A stretch of 64,000 nt of DNA from L227-5C sp038209275 (GTDB lineage: Bacteria > Chloroflexota > Chloroflexia > Chloroheliales > Chloroheliaceae). Position 1 is the stretch's first letter. Each line of letters starts with the position of its first letter. The notes beneath the pieces were generated by a model, which was given only the letters and a program-made list of their open reading frames with translations, was not told the DNA's origin and ran no database searches. The stretch spans positions 1-64,000 of the forward strand of contig JBBQXW010000001.1 of the NCBI GenBank assembly GCA_038209275.1, read 5' to 3'. The position numbers and the translations under genes are program-made. This document shows, piece by piece, positions 45,235 to 54,181 of this stretch.

Positions 45235-46653
45235 TTAGCCAAAGTAAACCGGGTCGCCGCCGACGCGACTGACCATCGTGCCTAGCTCCTGGTTAGCAAT
45301 TTCCTGCGCCGCACACAGACCCATTTCCAGAGCGTGGTCGGTGTTAATATAACGGAAAAGACCCTGCCGCCCGCCAGTGATAAAGTTCTCATAACCACTC
45401 AGGTGATAGGCCAGTAAAGCCAGATTAGCTTCATAATTAAGGTCGTAGCTAGGGTAGGCGTGCGCTAAACGGTGAAAGAAGTGACCAATTACATCGTCGC
45501 GCTTGATTAGCCCGCTACTTACCAGCCCTTCGATAGTTTTCTCGTATAGCACATCTTCGGGCGTATTCCAGATTTCATCGCCCAAATCGCAGGTAATCTC
45601 AACTGTCAGACTGCCCTTCCCATCTGGGGCAGCTTCTTGCGAGAAATTTTTCATTTCCGAAATGCGGTTGAAAATCACATCCGGGTTCGGGAAATAAATC
45701 CAGTGGTCATCCGTAACCTGGGGCTTATTCAACTTCAGATAGACAAAAATCATCGCTCGAAACTTGAGACCCTTAGCTGCATTAATAACTTCTTCGGGCG
45801 GGGCGGGTTGCAGGCTGCGAACCAACAAACTAACCGGGATGGTCGAAACCAGATAATCGCAGGGCAATACATGGGTCTGACCATGCTGCTCGTAGACTAC
45901 CTCGGTAATTCGTCCATCGCGCTGATGCACTTCAGTCATGCGGGCGTTAAGGTGAATCCGTCCGCCATTTTCTTCGGTGCGGGCCGCCAGTGCCTCAGAA
46001 ATCGAACCAACTCCCCGGCGCGGATACCAAAAAAGGTCTTTGTACTCGGTATGATGAAAATTGTTATCGCCTTTGCGTAGCCCTAGTGTACGCAGGGTTA
46101 AATCCCACAAATCCACTACTGCCACCCGTTGTGCGGCCCAGCTGCTGGAAAGCTTACTGGGGTCACGACCCCAAACTTTAGCGGTGTATGGGCCAAAATA
46201 GATGTCATAAAGATGGCGACCAAACCGATTGACCACCCACGCCTCGAAATTATCGTCCGAAGGGGGCTTAATCTTGTTCCGGGCGACGGTGCAGGCAAAA
46301 TCGGCAAAGCAGAGTGCTGCCACATGCAGGGGTAAAGTTTTTAGCAAGTTCCCGGCGTTGAGCGGGTAATCATACATTTTATCCCAGAAATAAACTCTGG
46401 TTTTGCGGTAGCGCTCTTCCAGTTCCTCGCCCAGCAGCTTTTTCACTTCCTGAATAATCATCGGGTTGGAGGAGTGGAAGCGATGTGGGCCAAAATCCCA
46501 CAGATAGCCATCGTTACGCATGGTATGAGCCATTCCACCTACGTAAGGTTTTAGCTCAATTACGTCTGGTTGGTAGCCCTTCTCGGTCAACTTCCAGGCC
46601 GCACCCAACCCAGCCGGGCCAGCACCAAGCACTACCACTCGTCCATCTGCCAT
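45235..46653 (-). CDS. FAD-dependent oxidoreductase (amine-oxidase/UGM-like)
   Basis: 472 residues. The dinucleotide motif VVLGAGPAGLGAAWKLTEKG (residues 7-26) is followed by VIELKPYVGGMAHTMRNDGY, and the fold continues with FGPHRFHSSNP (about 55-65), as seen in UDP-galactopyranose mutase/protoporphyrinogen oxidase-like proteins in glycan loci. The segment YTAKVWGRDPSKLSSSWAAQ (about 157-176) is characteristic of this group. The C-terminal FAD loop is near FITGGRQGLFRYINTDHALE. The reaction is not known; rearrangement or desaturation of a sugar or isoprenoid is possible. It is a distant paralogue of the 21563 product. Confidence 0.78.
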   Translation of the reverse strand: MADGRVVVLGAGPAGLGAAWKLTEKGYQPDVIELKPYVGGMAHTMRNDGYLWDFGPHRFHSSNPMIIQEVKKLLGEELEERYRKTRVYFWDKMYDYPLNAGNLLKTLPLHVAALCFADFACTVARNKIKPPSDDNFEAWVVNRFGRHLYDIYFGPYTAKVWGRDPSKLSSSWAAQRVAVVDLWDLTLRTLGLRKGDNNFHHTEYKDLFWYPRRGVGSISEALAARTEENGGRIHLNARMTEVHQRDGRITEVVYEQHGQTHVLPCDYLVSTIPVSLLVRSLQPAPPEEVINAAKGLKFRAMIFVYLKLNKPQVTDDHWIYFPNPDVIFNRISEMKNFSQEAAPDGKGSLTVEITCDLGDEIWNTPEDVLYEKTIEGLVSSGLIKRDDVIGHFFHRLAHAYPSYDLNYEANLALLAYHLSGYENFITGGRQGLFRYINTDHALEMGLCAAQEIANQELGTMVSRVGGDPVYFG

Positions 46654-46796
46654 GTTTGTACCTCTTTTCTAAAGGGAACTTGTAACTCGAACCTGAAACA
46701 AAGACTAGCAAAGCCTTATGAATAATGAGCAGATGCTCTTGAATTTATTTGATTAAAGTTCGTTCATGCGCTAAATTTTTTAATTTAAAAGTAAAG

Positions 46797-47582
46797 CTAA
46801 AGATTGGCCCTGGACAAAATCTGTTTGTTATCAGCCTGAAAAACCACCGGCATACCAAGCTCTAACTCGGCGAGCTTTTCATCGTCCAACGGTTGCTCTT
46901 CTAAATTGCGGACTACTTTGGCGGGCGAGCCGACTGCAATACAATGGTCTGGCACGTCTTTGGTCACTACCGCGCCTGCTCCAATAATTGCCCCTTTGCC
47001 AATCCGCACCCCATCCAGCACAATACAGGCTGAACCCAGCCACGCCCCATCCCCAATCTCAATGCCTTTTGCACTCAGCCCCTGTTCCATAACCGGGCGG
47101 CTGGTATCGCCGTAGCGATGTTGTACTGCTAACACCTGCACTAGGGGCGCAAATAAGACCGAGTCGCCAATTATTACCCCACCCTGACCACGAATAATGC
47201 TAAATTCGCCAATAATACACTGCTTACCGATTTTGATACCGGCGTGGGGCAAATCCCGGAAGTTGTAAACGTGCAGTTCGGCGTGGTGCATCAAAAAAGT
47301 ATTCTCGCCCACCTCAATTCCGCCGGGAGTGGCGTGCAAATAAACCCCATGGTCAACGTAGACACCTGTATGCAGGTGAATATTTTCGGTATAGCGCAGC
47401 CGTGCGCCTGCTTCAATCGCAACTGTACCTTCCAGCCGCATAATGCTACGGTATAGCAGGCTACGAAGGGCGATACCGGGCAAACTTGGTAACCAGCTTG
47501 CCAGCGATAACACTGTTTCTTGCTTGAGGTATTGCCCCAAGCCTGAAGCCTGGTTGCGAATATAGAAATCTAACTTCCCCAT
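46797..47582 (-). CDS. Left-handed beta-helix acyltransferase (hexapeptide family)
   Basis: 261 residues. After an N-terminal helical part, from about residue 55 the hexapeptide pattern repeats ([LIV]-G-x4): GTVAIEAGARL, YVDHGVYLHATPGGIEVGEN, KIGKQCIIGEFSIIRGQGGV, and IGKGAIIGAGAVVTKDVPDH (about 201-220), which is the usual last coil before PAKVVR. LAVQHRYGD supplies a catalytic-type His. These enzymes acetylate sugars such as those of surface polysaccharide. The start overlaps the stop of the sugar-phosphate transferase gene by one base (TGATG), so the two are probably coupled. Confidence 0.82.
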   Translation of the reverse strand: MGKLDFYIRNQASGLGQYLKQETVLSLASWLPSLPGIALRSLLYRSIMRLEGTVAIEAGARLRYTENIHLHTGVYVDHGVYLHATPGGIEVGENTFLMHHAELHVYNFRDLPHAGIKIGKQCIIGEFSIIRGQGGVIIGDSVLFAPLVQVLAVQHRYGDTSRPVMEQGLSAKGIEIGDGAWLGSACIVLDGVRIGKGAIIGAGAVVTKDVPDHCIAVGSPAKVVRNLEEQPLDDEKLAELELGMPVVFQADNKQILSRANL

Positions 47583-49162
47583 CAGTACGCTCCTGTGCCG
47601 CGCAGAACGGCGGGTAAGGTTTGAAACAAAATTCTTAAATCATTCCACAGGCTATAATTGCGGATGTAGTGCATATCCAGCCGCACCCGGTCATCGTAGG
47701 TCAGGTTAGAACGACCACTGATTTGCCATAGCCCGGTCAGACCAGGCTTCACCGTCACCAAATTGGATTGCCAGCGCCCAAACTTGACCATTTCTTCGTA
47801 AGTAATCATACGCGGCCCGACCAGGCTCATTTGCCCAAGCATTACGTTAAACAATTGCGGTAGTTCATCGAGGCTAGTGCGGCGTAAAAACTTACCGACA
47901 CCAGTAATGCGCGGGTCATCCTTCAGTTTGCCAGTGCGCCGGAGTTCTTCTTGCAAATCGGGCCGGGCATCTAGTATTTCGTTACCATCAAGGCGCATGG
48001 TACGGAGCTTGAAGGCATCAAAAACCTGCCCACCTTGCCCGACAACCCGGCGACGGTATAGCGTTGGGCCGGGCGAGTCCAGCCTGACCAAAATACCCAC
48101 CGCCAGCAGAATTGGTGAGAAGGCCACTAACGCCCCCGCCGAAATCAAAATATCCAGGCTACGTTTTAGTAAGGCATTTAGCCCGGTAATGCGTACCTTG
48201 CTGACTGTTACCAGGGGTAAGCCGTTAATTTCTTGGACTTCCAGCCCGGTAGTTAGAATTTCGTACAGGCTGGGCGAGAGACGAATTTCTACCTTGCTGG
48301 TAGTGAGGCTATGCACCACGTCAAACAGTTCCTCGGAGGAAAGGGCGGTGCTGGCAATTATTACTTCATCAATTTGCTGTTCTTCTACCACCTGGCGCAC
48401 CTGATTGGGCAGCCCAAACCACTGACCAGACCAGCTTGAGGAGGAAGCATTGGGCAAGGCTTGGGGTTGCATCTCCGGGCGACCAGTTTCGGCGGGCGGA
48501 TGATTTAGTGGGGAAAGGCGGGGTCTGGTGCGGCGTTCCCCTACAAAACCAACCAGTTCTATGCCAGGTTGATTACGGCCTTCGGTTAGCTGGCAGGCAA
48601 CCTGATATGCTTCAGGATTAGCCCCAATGAGCAAAACACGGGTCAGGGCAATGCCATAGCGTCGCAGGCGATAAAGGACGCGGCGAACTATAAATCGGCT
48701 GGCTGCCAGCAACGCGATGCTGGTAATCCAGACCATTAACAACCATGCCCGCGAGATTATCAGTTTTTCATCCATGAAAAAGCTTAGAGCCAGGAGTACG
48801 ATAATGGCAAAAGTACAGGCCGAAGTGATACGCCGATATTCGGCAGTGCCACCATGCAGCACCCGCAAATCATAAAGTCGGTAGGCAGCAAATACGCCCA
48901 GCCAGGGAGGTATTGTCCAGAAGACCAGTTCGGAATAAAAGCGCAAAACCGAGCCTTGTGGTACATAGAGAAACCCAAAAACCTCAAAGCGTAATAAATA
49001 AACCAGGGTAAAGATTGCCAGCAATACCAGAGCGTCTATCGTTACCAGCGCCCCTATTACTATTAGGCGCTGCCACTGTCGGGCATGTCTTCCCGACACA
49101 TGATTAATCGGCTCGGTCAGGGGAAGTAGCGGTTCTTTGCGAATGTCATAAGATAGTGCCAC
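47582..49162 (-). CDS. Polyprenyl-phosphate sugar-1-phosphate transferase, initiating enzyme (WbaP/EpsE-like)
   Basis: 526 residues. It has four or more N-terminal membrane helices (from about 32), a cytoplasmic Rossmann-like domain (about 170-310; TRVLLIGANPEAYQVACQL), and a C-terminal bacterial sugar transferase domain starting KRSLDILISAGALVAFSPIL (about 330). The catalytic region SPGPTLYRRRVVGQGGQVFD (about 355-374) leads to FKLRTM, with LRRTSLDELPQLFNVMLGQM (about 414-433), KPGLTGLWQISGRSNLTYDD and a final aromatic tail. It moves a sugar-1-phosphate from UDP-sugar to undecaprenyl phosphate and so begins the repeat unit. This is the only clear initiating enzyme in the window, so it is a key step. 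Confidence 0.9.
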   Translation of the reverse strand: MALSYDIRKEPLLPLTEPINHVSGRHARQWQRLIVIGALVTIDALVLLAIFTLVYLLRFEVFGFLYVPQGSVLRFYSELVFWTIPPWLGVFAAYRLYDLRVLHGGTAEYRRITSACTFAIIVLLALSFFMDEKLIISRAWLLMVWITSIALLAASRFIVRRVLYRLRRYGIALTRVLLIGANPEAYQVACQLTEGRNQPGIELVGFVGERRTRPRLSPLNHPPAETGRPEMQPQALPNASSSSWSGQWFGLPNQVRQVVEEQQIDEVIIASTALSSEELFDVVHSLTTSKVEIRLSPSLYEILTTGLEVQEINGLPLVTVSKVRITGLNALLKRSLDILISAGALVAFSPILLAVGILVRLDSPGPTLYRRRVVGQGGQVFDAFKLRTMRLDGNEILDARPDLQEELRRTGKLKDDPRITGVGKFLRRTSLDELPQLFNVMLGQMSLVGPRMITYEEMVKFGRWQSNLVTVKPGLTGLWQISGRSNLTYDDRVRLDMHYIRNYSLWNDLRILFQTLPAVLRGTGAY

Positions 49163-49228
49163 GCTTTTAGTTCCTTTATTCTAGCTTTTAAAACTTGTAC
49201 TAGCGATGCCGATCCCGACAAAAGTATT

Positions 49229-50488
49229 TTATTTAACTGGACTGGGTGCAAGGTCGAAGGTGTTCTGCTCTGACAGCAATACAGTCTTGGCAGTAGTATC
49301 CCAGATTCGCTCAAGTCGCTGGGCTGCTCCTTCCCAGGTATGTTGCTGTACCACAAAAGCCCGCCCTCTAGCGCCCATCTCGGCAGCTTTAGGCGGGTTT
49401 TGGAGTAGTTCAATAATCTGGCGGGCAAACTCCCCTGGTCGGCCCGGTTGAACCAGATTGAGTTGGTCTCGGTGTTGCACCCCGATAGCCCGGCTTATTT
49501 CGCCGGTAGCCACACCAGGAGTGGCACACGCCAGCGCTTCCAACACCTTGTTTTGAATACCTACGCTATAGAGCATCGGGGCGACGGCTACGCTGGCTGA
49601 CCTTAAATACTTACCCAAATCCGGCACATAGCCCGTTACCTCTATTCCATGCTGGCCCGATTGCGCCATTAAGTCGCTGGGCGGACGGCTGCCAACAATC
49701 CAGAGGCGCGCCTGTGGCACACTCGCTCGAACCTGGGGCCAAATTTCCTTGACCAAATAACGAGCGGCGGCAGCATTGGCGTGGTAGCTCATCTTGCCGG
49801 AAAATACAACGGTATTTGGTTCGCGCTGCTCTTTGAGAGCAGGTGGTGAAAAATAATTAATATCAACCCCGTTAGCTACTACCTCTAGCGTGCCTTGTTC
49901 CAGCCCGGCTAATTTTTCCAGGGCCAGTGCATCTTCCTGACTGGTAGCACAGACCGCTTTAAAGAACCCTGCCGACAAGATTTTTTGCTCATAGCGTCGG
50001 GTATGGTTTAATTCCAGCAGGCTTAGCACCCGATTTTTGAGTGGCCCGTGTTTCAAAGTGCGCTCAACCAGCAGTGAAATAGAGTCCACCGCATCGTAAA
50101 CCAGTGGTATTGCGAGGTCAGCCAGTGCTTCACCCATGTAAGCTGCCCGGAAATGTTCGATATGAACCAGCTCTATTCGATTGGCCTGTAACAGATGACG
50201 AGCTATTTTGACCAGGGCTGGACTATAACAATAACGGGCTTGCAGGGGCAGACGGCGAGGTAGGGCTATCAGACAATTGGCTAGAGTTTGTGAACGCGAA
50301 CAGGGTACACTTATTACTTCCAGGTCGGGTATTTCGGTGCGTAGCCGGGCGGCATCAGCTTCTTCCTGCGAATTAAAGGTGGGAGTTAGCAAAGTGAGCT
50401 GATGCCGGGCGACCAGCGCTTTTAAAAGATAATAGGGCCGGGTGCGTAAGGCATTTGGCACATACGGCGTAATAAATAAAACACGCAC
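49229..50488 (-). CDS. Family 4 glycosyltransferase (TIGR03087-like subfamily)
   Basis: 419 residues. It starts RVLFITPYVPNALRTRPYYL and has the domain layout of sugar transferases like those in EpsH/PEP-CTERM glycan loci. VANGVDINYFSPP (about 207-219) precedes the nucleotide-binding lobe; VVFSGKMSYHANAAAARYLV (about 228-247), VAPMLYSVGIQNKVLEALAC (about 305-324) and a GATPGVATGE-like site follow. It shares the FSG(K)MSYxxNxxA and KVLEA pattern with the enzymes at 26054 and 52883. The donor is unknown. A 484-base gap with two palindromic elements lies upstream. Confidence 0.83.
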   Translation of the reverse strand: MRVLFITPYVPNALRTRPYYLLKALVARHQLTLLTPTFNSQEEADAARLRTEIPDLEVISVPCSRSQTLANCLIALPRRLPLQARYCYSPALVKIARHLLQANRIELVHIEHFRAAYMGEALADLAIPLVYDAVDSISLLVERTLKHGPLKNRVLSLLELNHTRRYEQKILSAGFFKAVCATSQEDALALEKLAGLEQGTLEVVANGVDINYFSPPALKEQREPNTVVFSGKMSYHANAAAARYLVKEIWPQVRASVPQARLWIVGSRPPSDLMAQSGQHGIEVTGYVPDLGKYLRSASVAVAPMLYSVGIQNKVLEALACATPGVATGEISRAIGVQHRDQLNLVQPGRPGEFARQIIELLQNPPKAAEMGARGRAFVVQQHTWEGAAQRLERIWDTTAKTVLLSEQNTFDLAPSPVK

Positions 50489-50747
50489 AACTAACTCTCC
50501 TGCGAACAGCCATTTCCTGAAATGAAGCGTTATAAATATTCCAAACCTGGTGAAGTAATCAATTGAAGTATAGGCAGCCAGTCTGAAAAGGCAGTGAAAT
50601 CAGCTTGACGAGTGATTAAACTTTTTTAAGTTGGGGAAGATTTAAATTCATACGTCTGAGCAGTTTACTATTATGTTAGTGGCACAATATCAGGTCGGGC
50701 CAGCGTATCTTTTAAGGTTTCGACTATTTCTTAAAGCCTGTCTAATA

Positions 50748-50852
50748 CAGGAATTTCGCTGTGGTAGTGACGATTTCAATCGTTTTGACCTGGTGTTAGG
50801 GTCAAAACGATTGAAATCGTCACTACTTTTGAAGTGGCAAGCGAAAGTCCTG
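50748..50852. mobile_element. MITE-like element, copy B (105 bp)
   Basis: Ends CAGGAATTTCGCT and, inwards from the right, CAGGACTTTCGCTTG. The 5 flanking bases are identical on both sides (TAATA at 50743-50747 and 50853-50857). The interior is a 26-base perfect inverted repeat (50765-50790 and 50800-50825) with a 9-base loop, a sequence unlike the interiors of the other copies. Confidence 0.7.
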
Positions 50853-50863
50853 TAATAATTGGT

Positions 50864-50963
50864 TAATAAGGTCATTGTGAGGTACGAAGAATCTTGGTGT
50901 GACCTCAAACACCGCTTGCTCGGGTAAACCTGAGATTGTGCGTACCTCACAATGACCTTATTA
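50864..50963. repeat. Palindromic element with 23-bp perfect inverted ends
   Basis: The arms 50864-50886 and 50941-50963 are perfect reverse complements (GTCATTGTGAGGTACG inside the arm). The GTCATTGTGAGGTACGAAGAATCTT sense resembles a palindromic repeat family common in bacterial genomes, stated from memory. It ends 9 bases before the stop of the aminotransferase gene, where it could act as a terminator. Confidence 0.65.
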
Positions 50964-50972
50964 GACGGGTTC

Positions 50973-52082
50973 TTAGCTAGCCTGAGCAACGGCGCGGGCA
51001 ATTCGTTCGAGTTGTTCGTGGGTGAGGGCCGGATAAACTGGTAATGAAAGGACTTCCAGCGCAGCCTGTTCGGTCAAGGGTAGCTCATCACGATAGCCCA
51101 TTTCCAGATAAACCGTCTGACGATGAATCGGTACGGGATAGTAGATGCCACAGCCAACCCCCTGCTCATTTAAACGATCTACCAGGCTATCGCGGTCTAC
51201 TCCCGGCTTAACTCGCACAGTGTACTGGTGAAAGACATGGGTACAATCTTCGCGCACGGTAGGGGTCAGCACGCCCGCCCCTAGCTCAGTCAAACGCCGG
51301 GTTAGATAGTGGGCATTGGCCTGGCGCTGCTGATTCCAGGCCACTAATCGTCGCAGTTGCACGCGACCAATCGCCGCATGAAGATTAGTCATACGGAAGT
51401 TATAGCCAAGCACATCATGATAATAACGCCGTCGCATTCCATGCGCCCGCAGAATTGCCGCACGGTCGGCGATTTGGGGGTCGTTAGTGGTTAACATACC
51501 ACCCTCGCCACTAGTCATATTTTTGGTAGGGTAGAAACTAAAACAGCCTGTTCCAAAACTACCCACTGACTGGTCCTGAAATTCGGCCAGGTGCGATTGA
51601 CAGGCATCTTCGATTATGACTAACCCATGGCGCTGGGCGATGTCCTTCAAAGCATCCATCGGGGCGGGTTGACCGAAAAGGTGTACCGGCATAATTGCTT
51701 TAGTACGCGGCGTTATGGCTGCTTCTACCAGGGCCGGGTTCAAATTAAAAGTAGCTGGCTCAATATCTACAAAAACTGGTCGCGCTCCGCTATAAAGGAT
51801 CGAGTTAGCCGTAGCGATAAAGCTAAAGGAAGCAGTAATAACCTCGTCCCCTTCTCCAATACCGTGCGCTAAGAGGGCCAGATGTAAGGCAGTAGTGCCA
51901 CTTGATACTGCGACGGCACAAGCTACACCACAAGCTGCCGCAAATTCAACTTCAAAACGGGCCACTTCTTCGCCTTGAGCCAGTTGACCCGATGCCATAA
52001 CCGCCAAAACTGCCTCGCGTTCCTCCAGGCCAATTTCAGGTCGGGCAATTGGTATTGTCGGTAGAGATGTAAAAGTTGTCAT
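50973..52082 (-). CDS. DegT/DnrJ/EryC1/StrS-family sugar aminotransferase (WbpE-like)
   Basis: 369 residues. PLP enzyme of fold type I. The catalytic Lys is K187 in FSFYPTKNMTSGEGG. VSSGTTALHLALLAHGIGEG (about 59-78), DEVITASFSFIATANSILYS (about 79-98), VDIEPATFNLN and VIIEDACQSHLA (about 155-166; Asp and Gln bind PLP) are all present. It transfers an amino group to a keto-sugar nucleotide. With the Gfo/Idh/MocA dehydrogenase (15911) and LbH acetyltransferase (52137) it would build a 3-acetamido group, as WbpB-WbpE-WbpD do. It lies 54 bases downstream of the acetyltransferase gene. Confidence 0.9.
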   Translation of the reverse strand: MTTFTSLPTIPIARPEIGLEEREAVLAVMASGQLAQGEEVARFEVEFAAACGVACAVAVSSGTTALHLALLAHGIGEGDEVITASFSFIATANSILYSGARPVFVDIEPATFNLNPALVEAAITPRTKAIMPVHLFGQPAPMDALKDIAQRHGLVIIEDACQSHLAEFQDQSVGSFGTGCFSFYPTKNMTSGEGGMLTTNDPQIADRAAILRAHGMRRRYYHDVLGYNFRMTNLHAAIGRVQLRRLVAWNQQRQANAHYLTRRLTELGAGVLTPTVREDCTHVFHQYTVRVKPGVDRDSLVDRLNEQGVGCGIYYPVPIHRQTVYLEMGYRDELPLTEQAALEVLSLPVYPALTHEQLERIARAVAQAS

Positions 52083-52136
52083 ATCATTTTCACCTTACAG
52101 CAAGTTACCAAAAAATTAGCGCATTGTGATAGAAGC

Positions 52137-52856
52137 CTAACTAAAAATATAGCTTTCCCGACAAACTGGACAATCCCAACTAACTTTGCGGGGATTTAGT
52201 TGCAAAGGGCGACCACAGCGGCAAACGTAGCCGCGCAGTTGAGCAGGATTACCCACAGCCAGCATCTGATCGGGGACATCTCGCGTCACTACTGCCCCGG
52301 CAGCGATCATGGCAAAAGCCCCAATTCGCAGACCAGGCAAAATCAGCGCTCTAGCCCCAATCGAAGCGCCATAGCGCACCAGGGTACATTCGATTGACCA
52401 ATCTTCCTCACTCTTGAGCCGACCATCGCTTGTAATGGCACGCGGGTAGCGGTCATTGGTAAAACAAACGTGTGGCCCGATAAAGACCCCACTTTCGATC
52501 ATTACCCCCCGAAAAACCGAAACTCCATTTTGAATCTTGACGCACTCGCCGATACTCACATCCTGGTCAATATAAACCCCTTTGCCGATAATACACTGTT
52601 TACCTAACACCGCTCGCTCCCGAATCTGCGCCTGGTGCCAGATACGGCTACCTGGCCCAATTTGAGCTTGTGGCGAAACTTCCGCCGTCGGATGAATGTA
52701 GGTTGTCAATTCAAACCCTTCTGGCAAGACCAGCGCTGTCGGAGTTGTGACAGTATTGTAAGGTAGTTCGGACGTGGCAGTCGCTTGTGCTTCGTTAGTT
52801 TCTTTCATCACCTGTCTGGCTCTCCCTTTGCGAGTACGTATTACTGAGGCAGTCAT
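52137..52856 (-). CDS. Left-handed beta-helix N-acetyltransferase (WbpD-like) with C-terminal zinc-ribbon-like tail
   Basis: 239 residues. From about residue 55 the hexapeptide repeat runs: TYIHPTAEVSPQAQIGPGSR, QIRERAVLGKQCIIGKGVYI, NGVSVFRGVMIESGVFIGPH, ending GAFAMIAAGAVVTRDVPDQM (about 180-199). CFTNDRYPRA carries the Asn-Asp-Arg segment typical of the WbpD/PglB/QdtC group of sugar-nucleotide N-acetyltransferases. The C-terminal 30 residues hold four Cys, VCRCGRPLQL and WDCPVCRESY, which could bind zinc; this tail is not part of the usual family. The neighbour is the aminotransferase, its expected partner. Confidence 0.85.
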   Translation of the reverse strand: MTASVIRTRKGRARQVMKETNEAQATATSELPYNTVTTPTALVLPEGFELTTYIHPTAEVSPQAQIGPGSRIWHQAQIRERAVLGKQCIIGKGVYIDQDVSIGECVKIQNGVSVFRGVMIESGVFIGPHVCFTNDRYPRAITSDGRLKSEEDWSIECTLVRYGASIGARALILPGLRIGAFAMIAAGAVVTRDVPDQMLAVGNPAQLRGYVCRCGRPLQLNPRKVSWDCPVCRESYIFS

Positions 52857-52882
52857 CGCCCCTCTCCTCTCCCTGATTAAAT

Positions 52883-54181
52883 TTAAGCCGGACGGCTTTT
52901 GAGCAGTTGTGAATAAATTTGATCCAGAGGCTGGTAGGCCCGCCGGAAATCATAAAGAGCTACTGCCAGCGCTCGCCCTGCCTGGGCCAAATCTCGGCCT
53001 GGCCCGGTCAGGTCTAACAGTTGCAAACACGCTTCAGCAAAAGCGGGCGGCGTATCAGCCAAAAGAGCAGTTTTATTATGTTCGAGTTGAATACCTTCTG
53101 CACCTACGGTGGTAGATACAATCGGCAAACCTAATGCCAGGGCATCCAGTATTTTAACTCGCATACCGCCGCCCGATAATAGTGGTACAACCAGGCCAGC
53201 GCTGGCCTGTAATAGCGGGCTTAGGTCTTTCACATAGCCGCTAACATGAATATTGGGATTAGTAGCGGCCAGATTATAAATAGATGCAGGCGGGTTCGCC
53301 CCTATAATGGTGTAAGTAGCTTTGGGCTGTTGACGTTGGATAAGCGGAAATATTTTCTCCCCGAACCAGAGCGCCGCCTCAACATTGGGTGGATAAAACA
53401 TGGTTCCCAGGCTGACCAGATTGAGCGAGCCTGGCGCAAGTTGCAGTGGTTGAGTCTCCTCCGTATCTACCCCAATCGGGACAAGTTGGCAAGGTAAACC
53501 CAGCGCCGCTGCATCCTCGGCACTGACCGCTAACACCGAGTCGAAGCGGCGACAAATTTTTGGCTCGTAGCGCCTTAGTTTAAAGGTTTCTAATTCCAAC
53601 AAAAGGCGTTTGAAGGGGTTTTTTTTAAAAGGCTCCCCGTGCCGTAAACGGTCGGTAATAGTCCAGACCGCGTTGTGCTGGTCGAGCAAGCGGGCTGGAA
53701 TAGCTAGAGCCAGGGCATATTGGGCCATATTTAATTGATCGGCATGGACTGCATCAAAATGCTTGATTTGAACGAGTTCACTTAACAATTGAGTCATTTC
53801 GACCGATTGATCACGCACCATCAAAAACGGTTGGATTGAAATTAAACTCCGCAACAGGGCCAGGCCATCCCGCAGGCGTGAACGAGGTAGCGGTATGGTA
53901 TGAATTTGCTGACAATATTCCAGCAAAGCCAGGGCATGTTCCGGGCTATTATAGGGCCGTACAAAAGAGACCAGCGTAATTGAAAAAGAGCGTGATAAAT
54001 ACTTTATCAAGTTGAACGTTTTTATTTTAGGGCCAGCATCGGGCGGAAAAGGCAAAACCTGGGTCAGTAATAGCAATTGAGGTTTGCTATTTTTCTCAAA
54101 AGCCCCATAGTGTTGCATATTTCCAGAGTTAGTAACTCTACTATTCAAAAGTGAGTTTATCGGGTTATGCTGAATAGTCAT
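52883..54181 (-). CDS. Family 4 glycosyltransferase
   Basis: 432 residues. The start at 54181 overlaps the GmhB stop by four bases (ATGA); a second Met near residue 22 (MQHYGAF) is an alternative. QVLPFPPDAGPKIKTFNLIK (about 41-60) is the N-terminal loop. Donor lobe: VSLGTMFYPPNVEAALWFGE, then AGLVVPLLSGGGMRVKILDA (about 334-353) and LALGLPIVSTTVGAEGIQL. It shares the GGGxRxKIL(D/E)A pattern with the 26054 enzyme and so belongs to the same subfamily. It is encoded within the heptose cluster, so it might add the heptose, but that is an inference from position. Confidence 0.83.
   Translation of the reverse strand: MTIQHNPINSLLNSRVTNSGNMQHYGAFEKNSKPQLLLLTQVLPFPPDAGPKIKTFNLIKYLSRSFSITLVSFVRPYNSPEHALALLEYCQQIHTIPLPRSRLRDGLALLRSLISIQPFLMVRDQSVEMTQLLSELVQIKHFDAVHADQLNMAQYALALAIPARLLDQHNAVWTITDRLRHGEPFKKNPFKRLLLELETFKLRRYEPKICRRFDSVLAVSAEDAAALGLPCQLVPIGVDTEETQPLQLAPGSLNLVSLGTMFYPPNVEAALWFGEKIFPLIQRQQPKATYTIIGANPPASIYNLAATNPNIHVSGYVKDLSPLLQASAGLVVPLLSGGGMRVKILDALALGLPIVSTTVGAEGIQLEHNKTALLADTPPAFAEACLQLLDLTGPGRDLAQAGRALAVALYDFRRAYQPLDQIYSQLLKSRPA

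Larger units (their letters stand above)
50489..50972. other. Intergenic region with two palindromic elements
   Basis: 484 bases between two minus-strand genes. It holds the MITE-like copy at 50748-50852 and the palindrome at 50864-50963. The part 50489-50740 (upstream of the GT4 start) should carry that gene's promoter, but no consensus is clear. Confidence 0.5.

Noticed and set aside
47877..48404. A 175-codon open frame on the plus strand
   Set aside because: Antisense to the sugar-phosphate transferase gene, rich in Ser/Arg/Thr as expected for a shadow frame; no recognisable domain.
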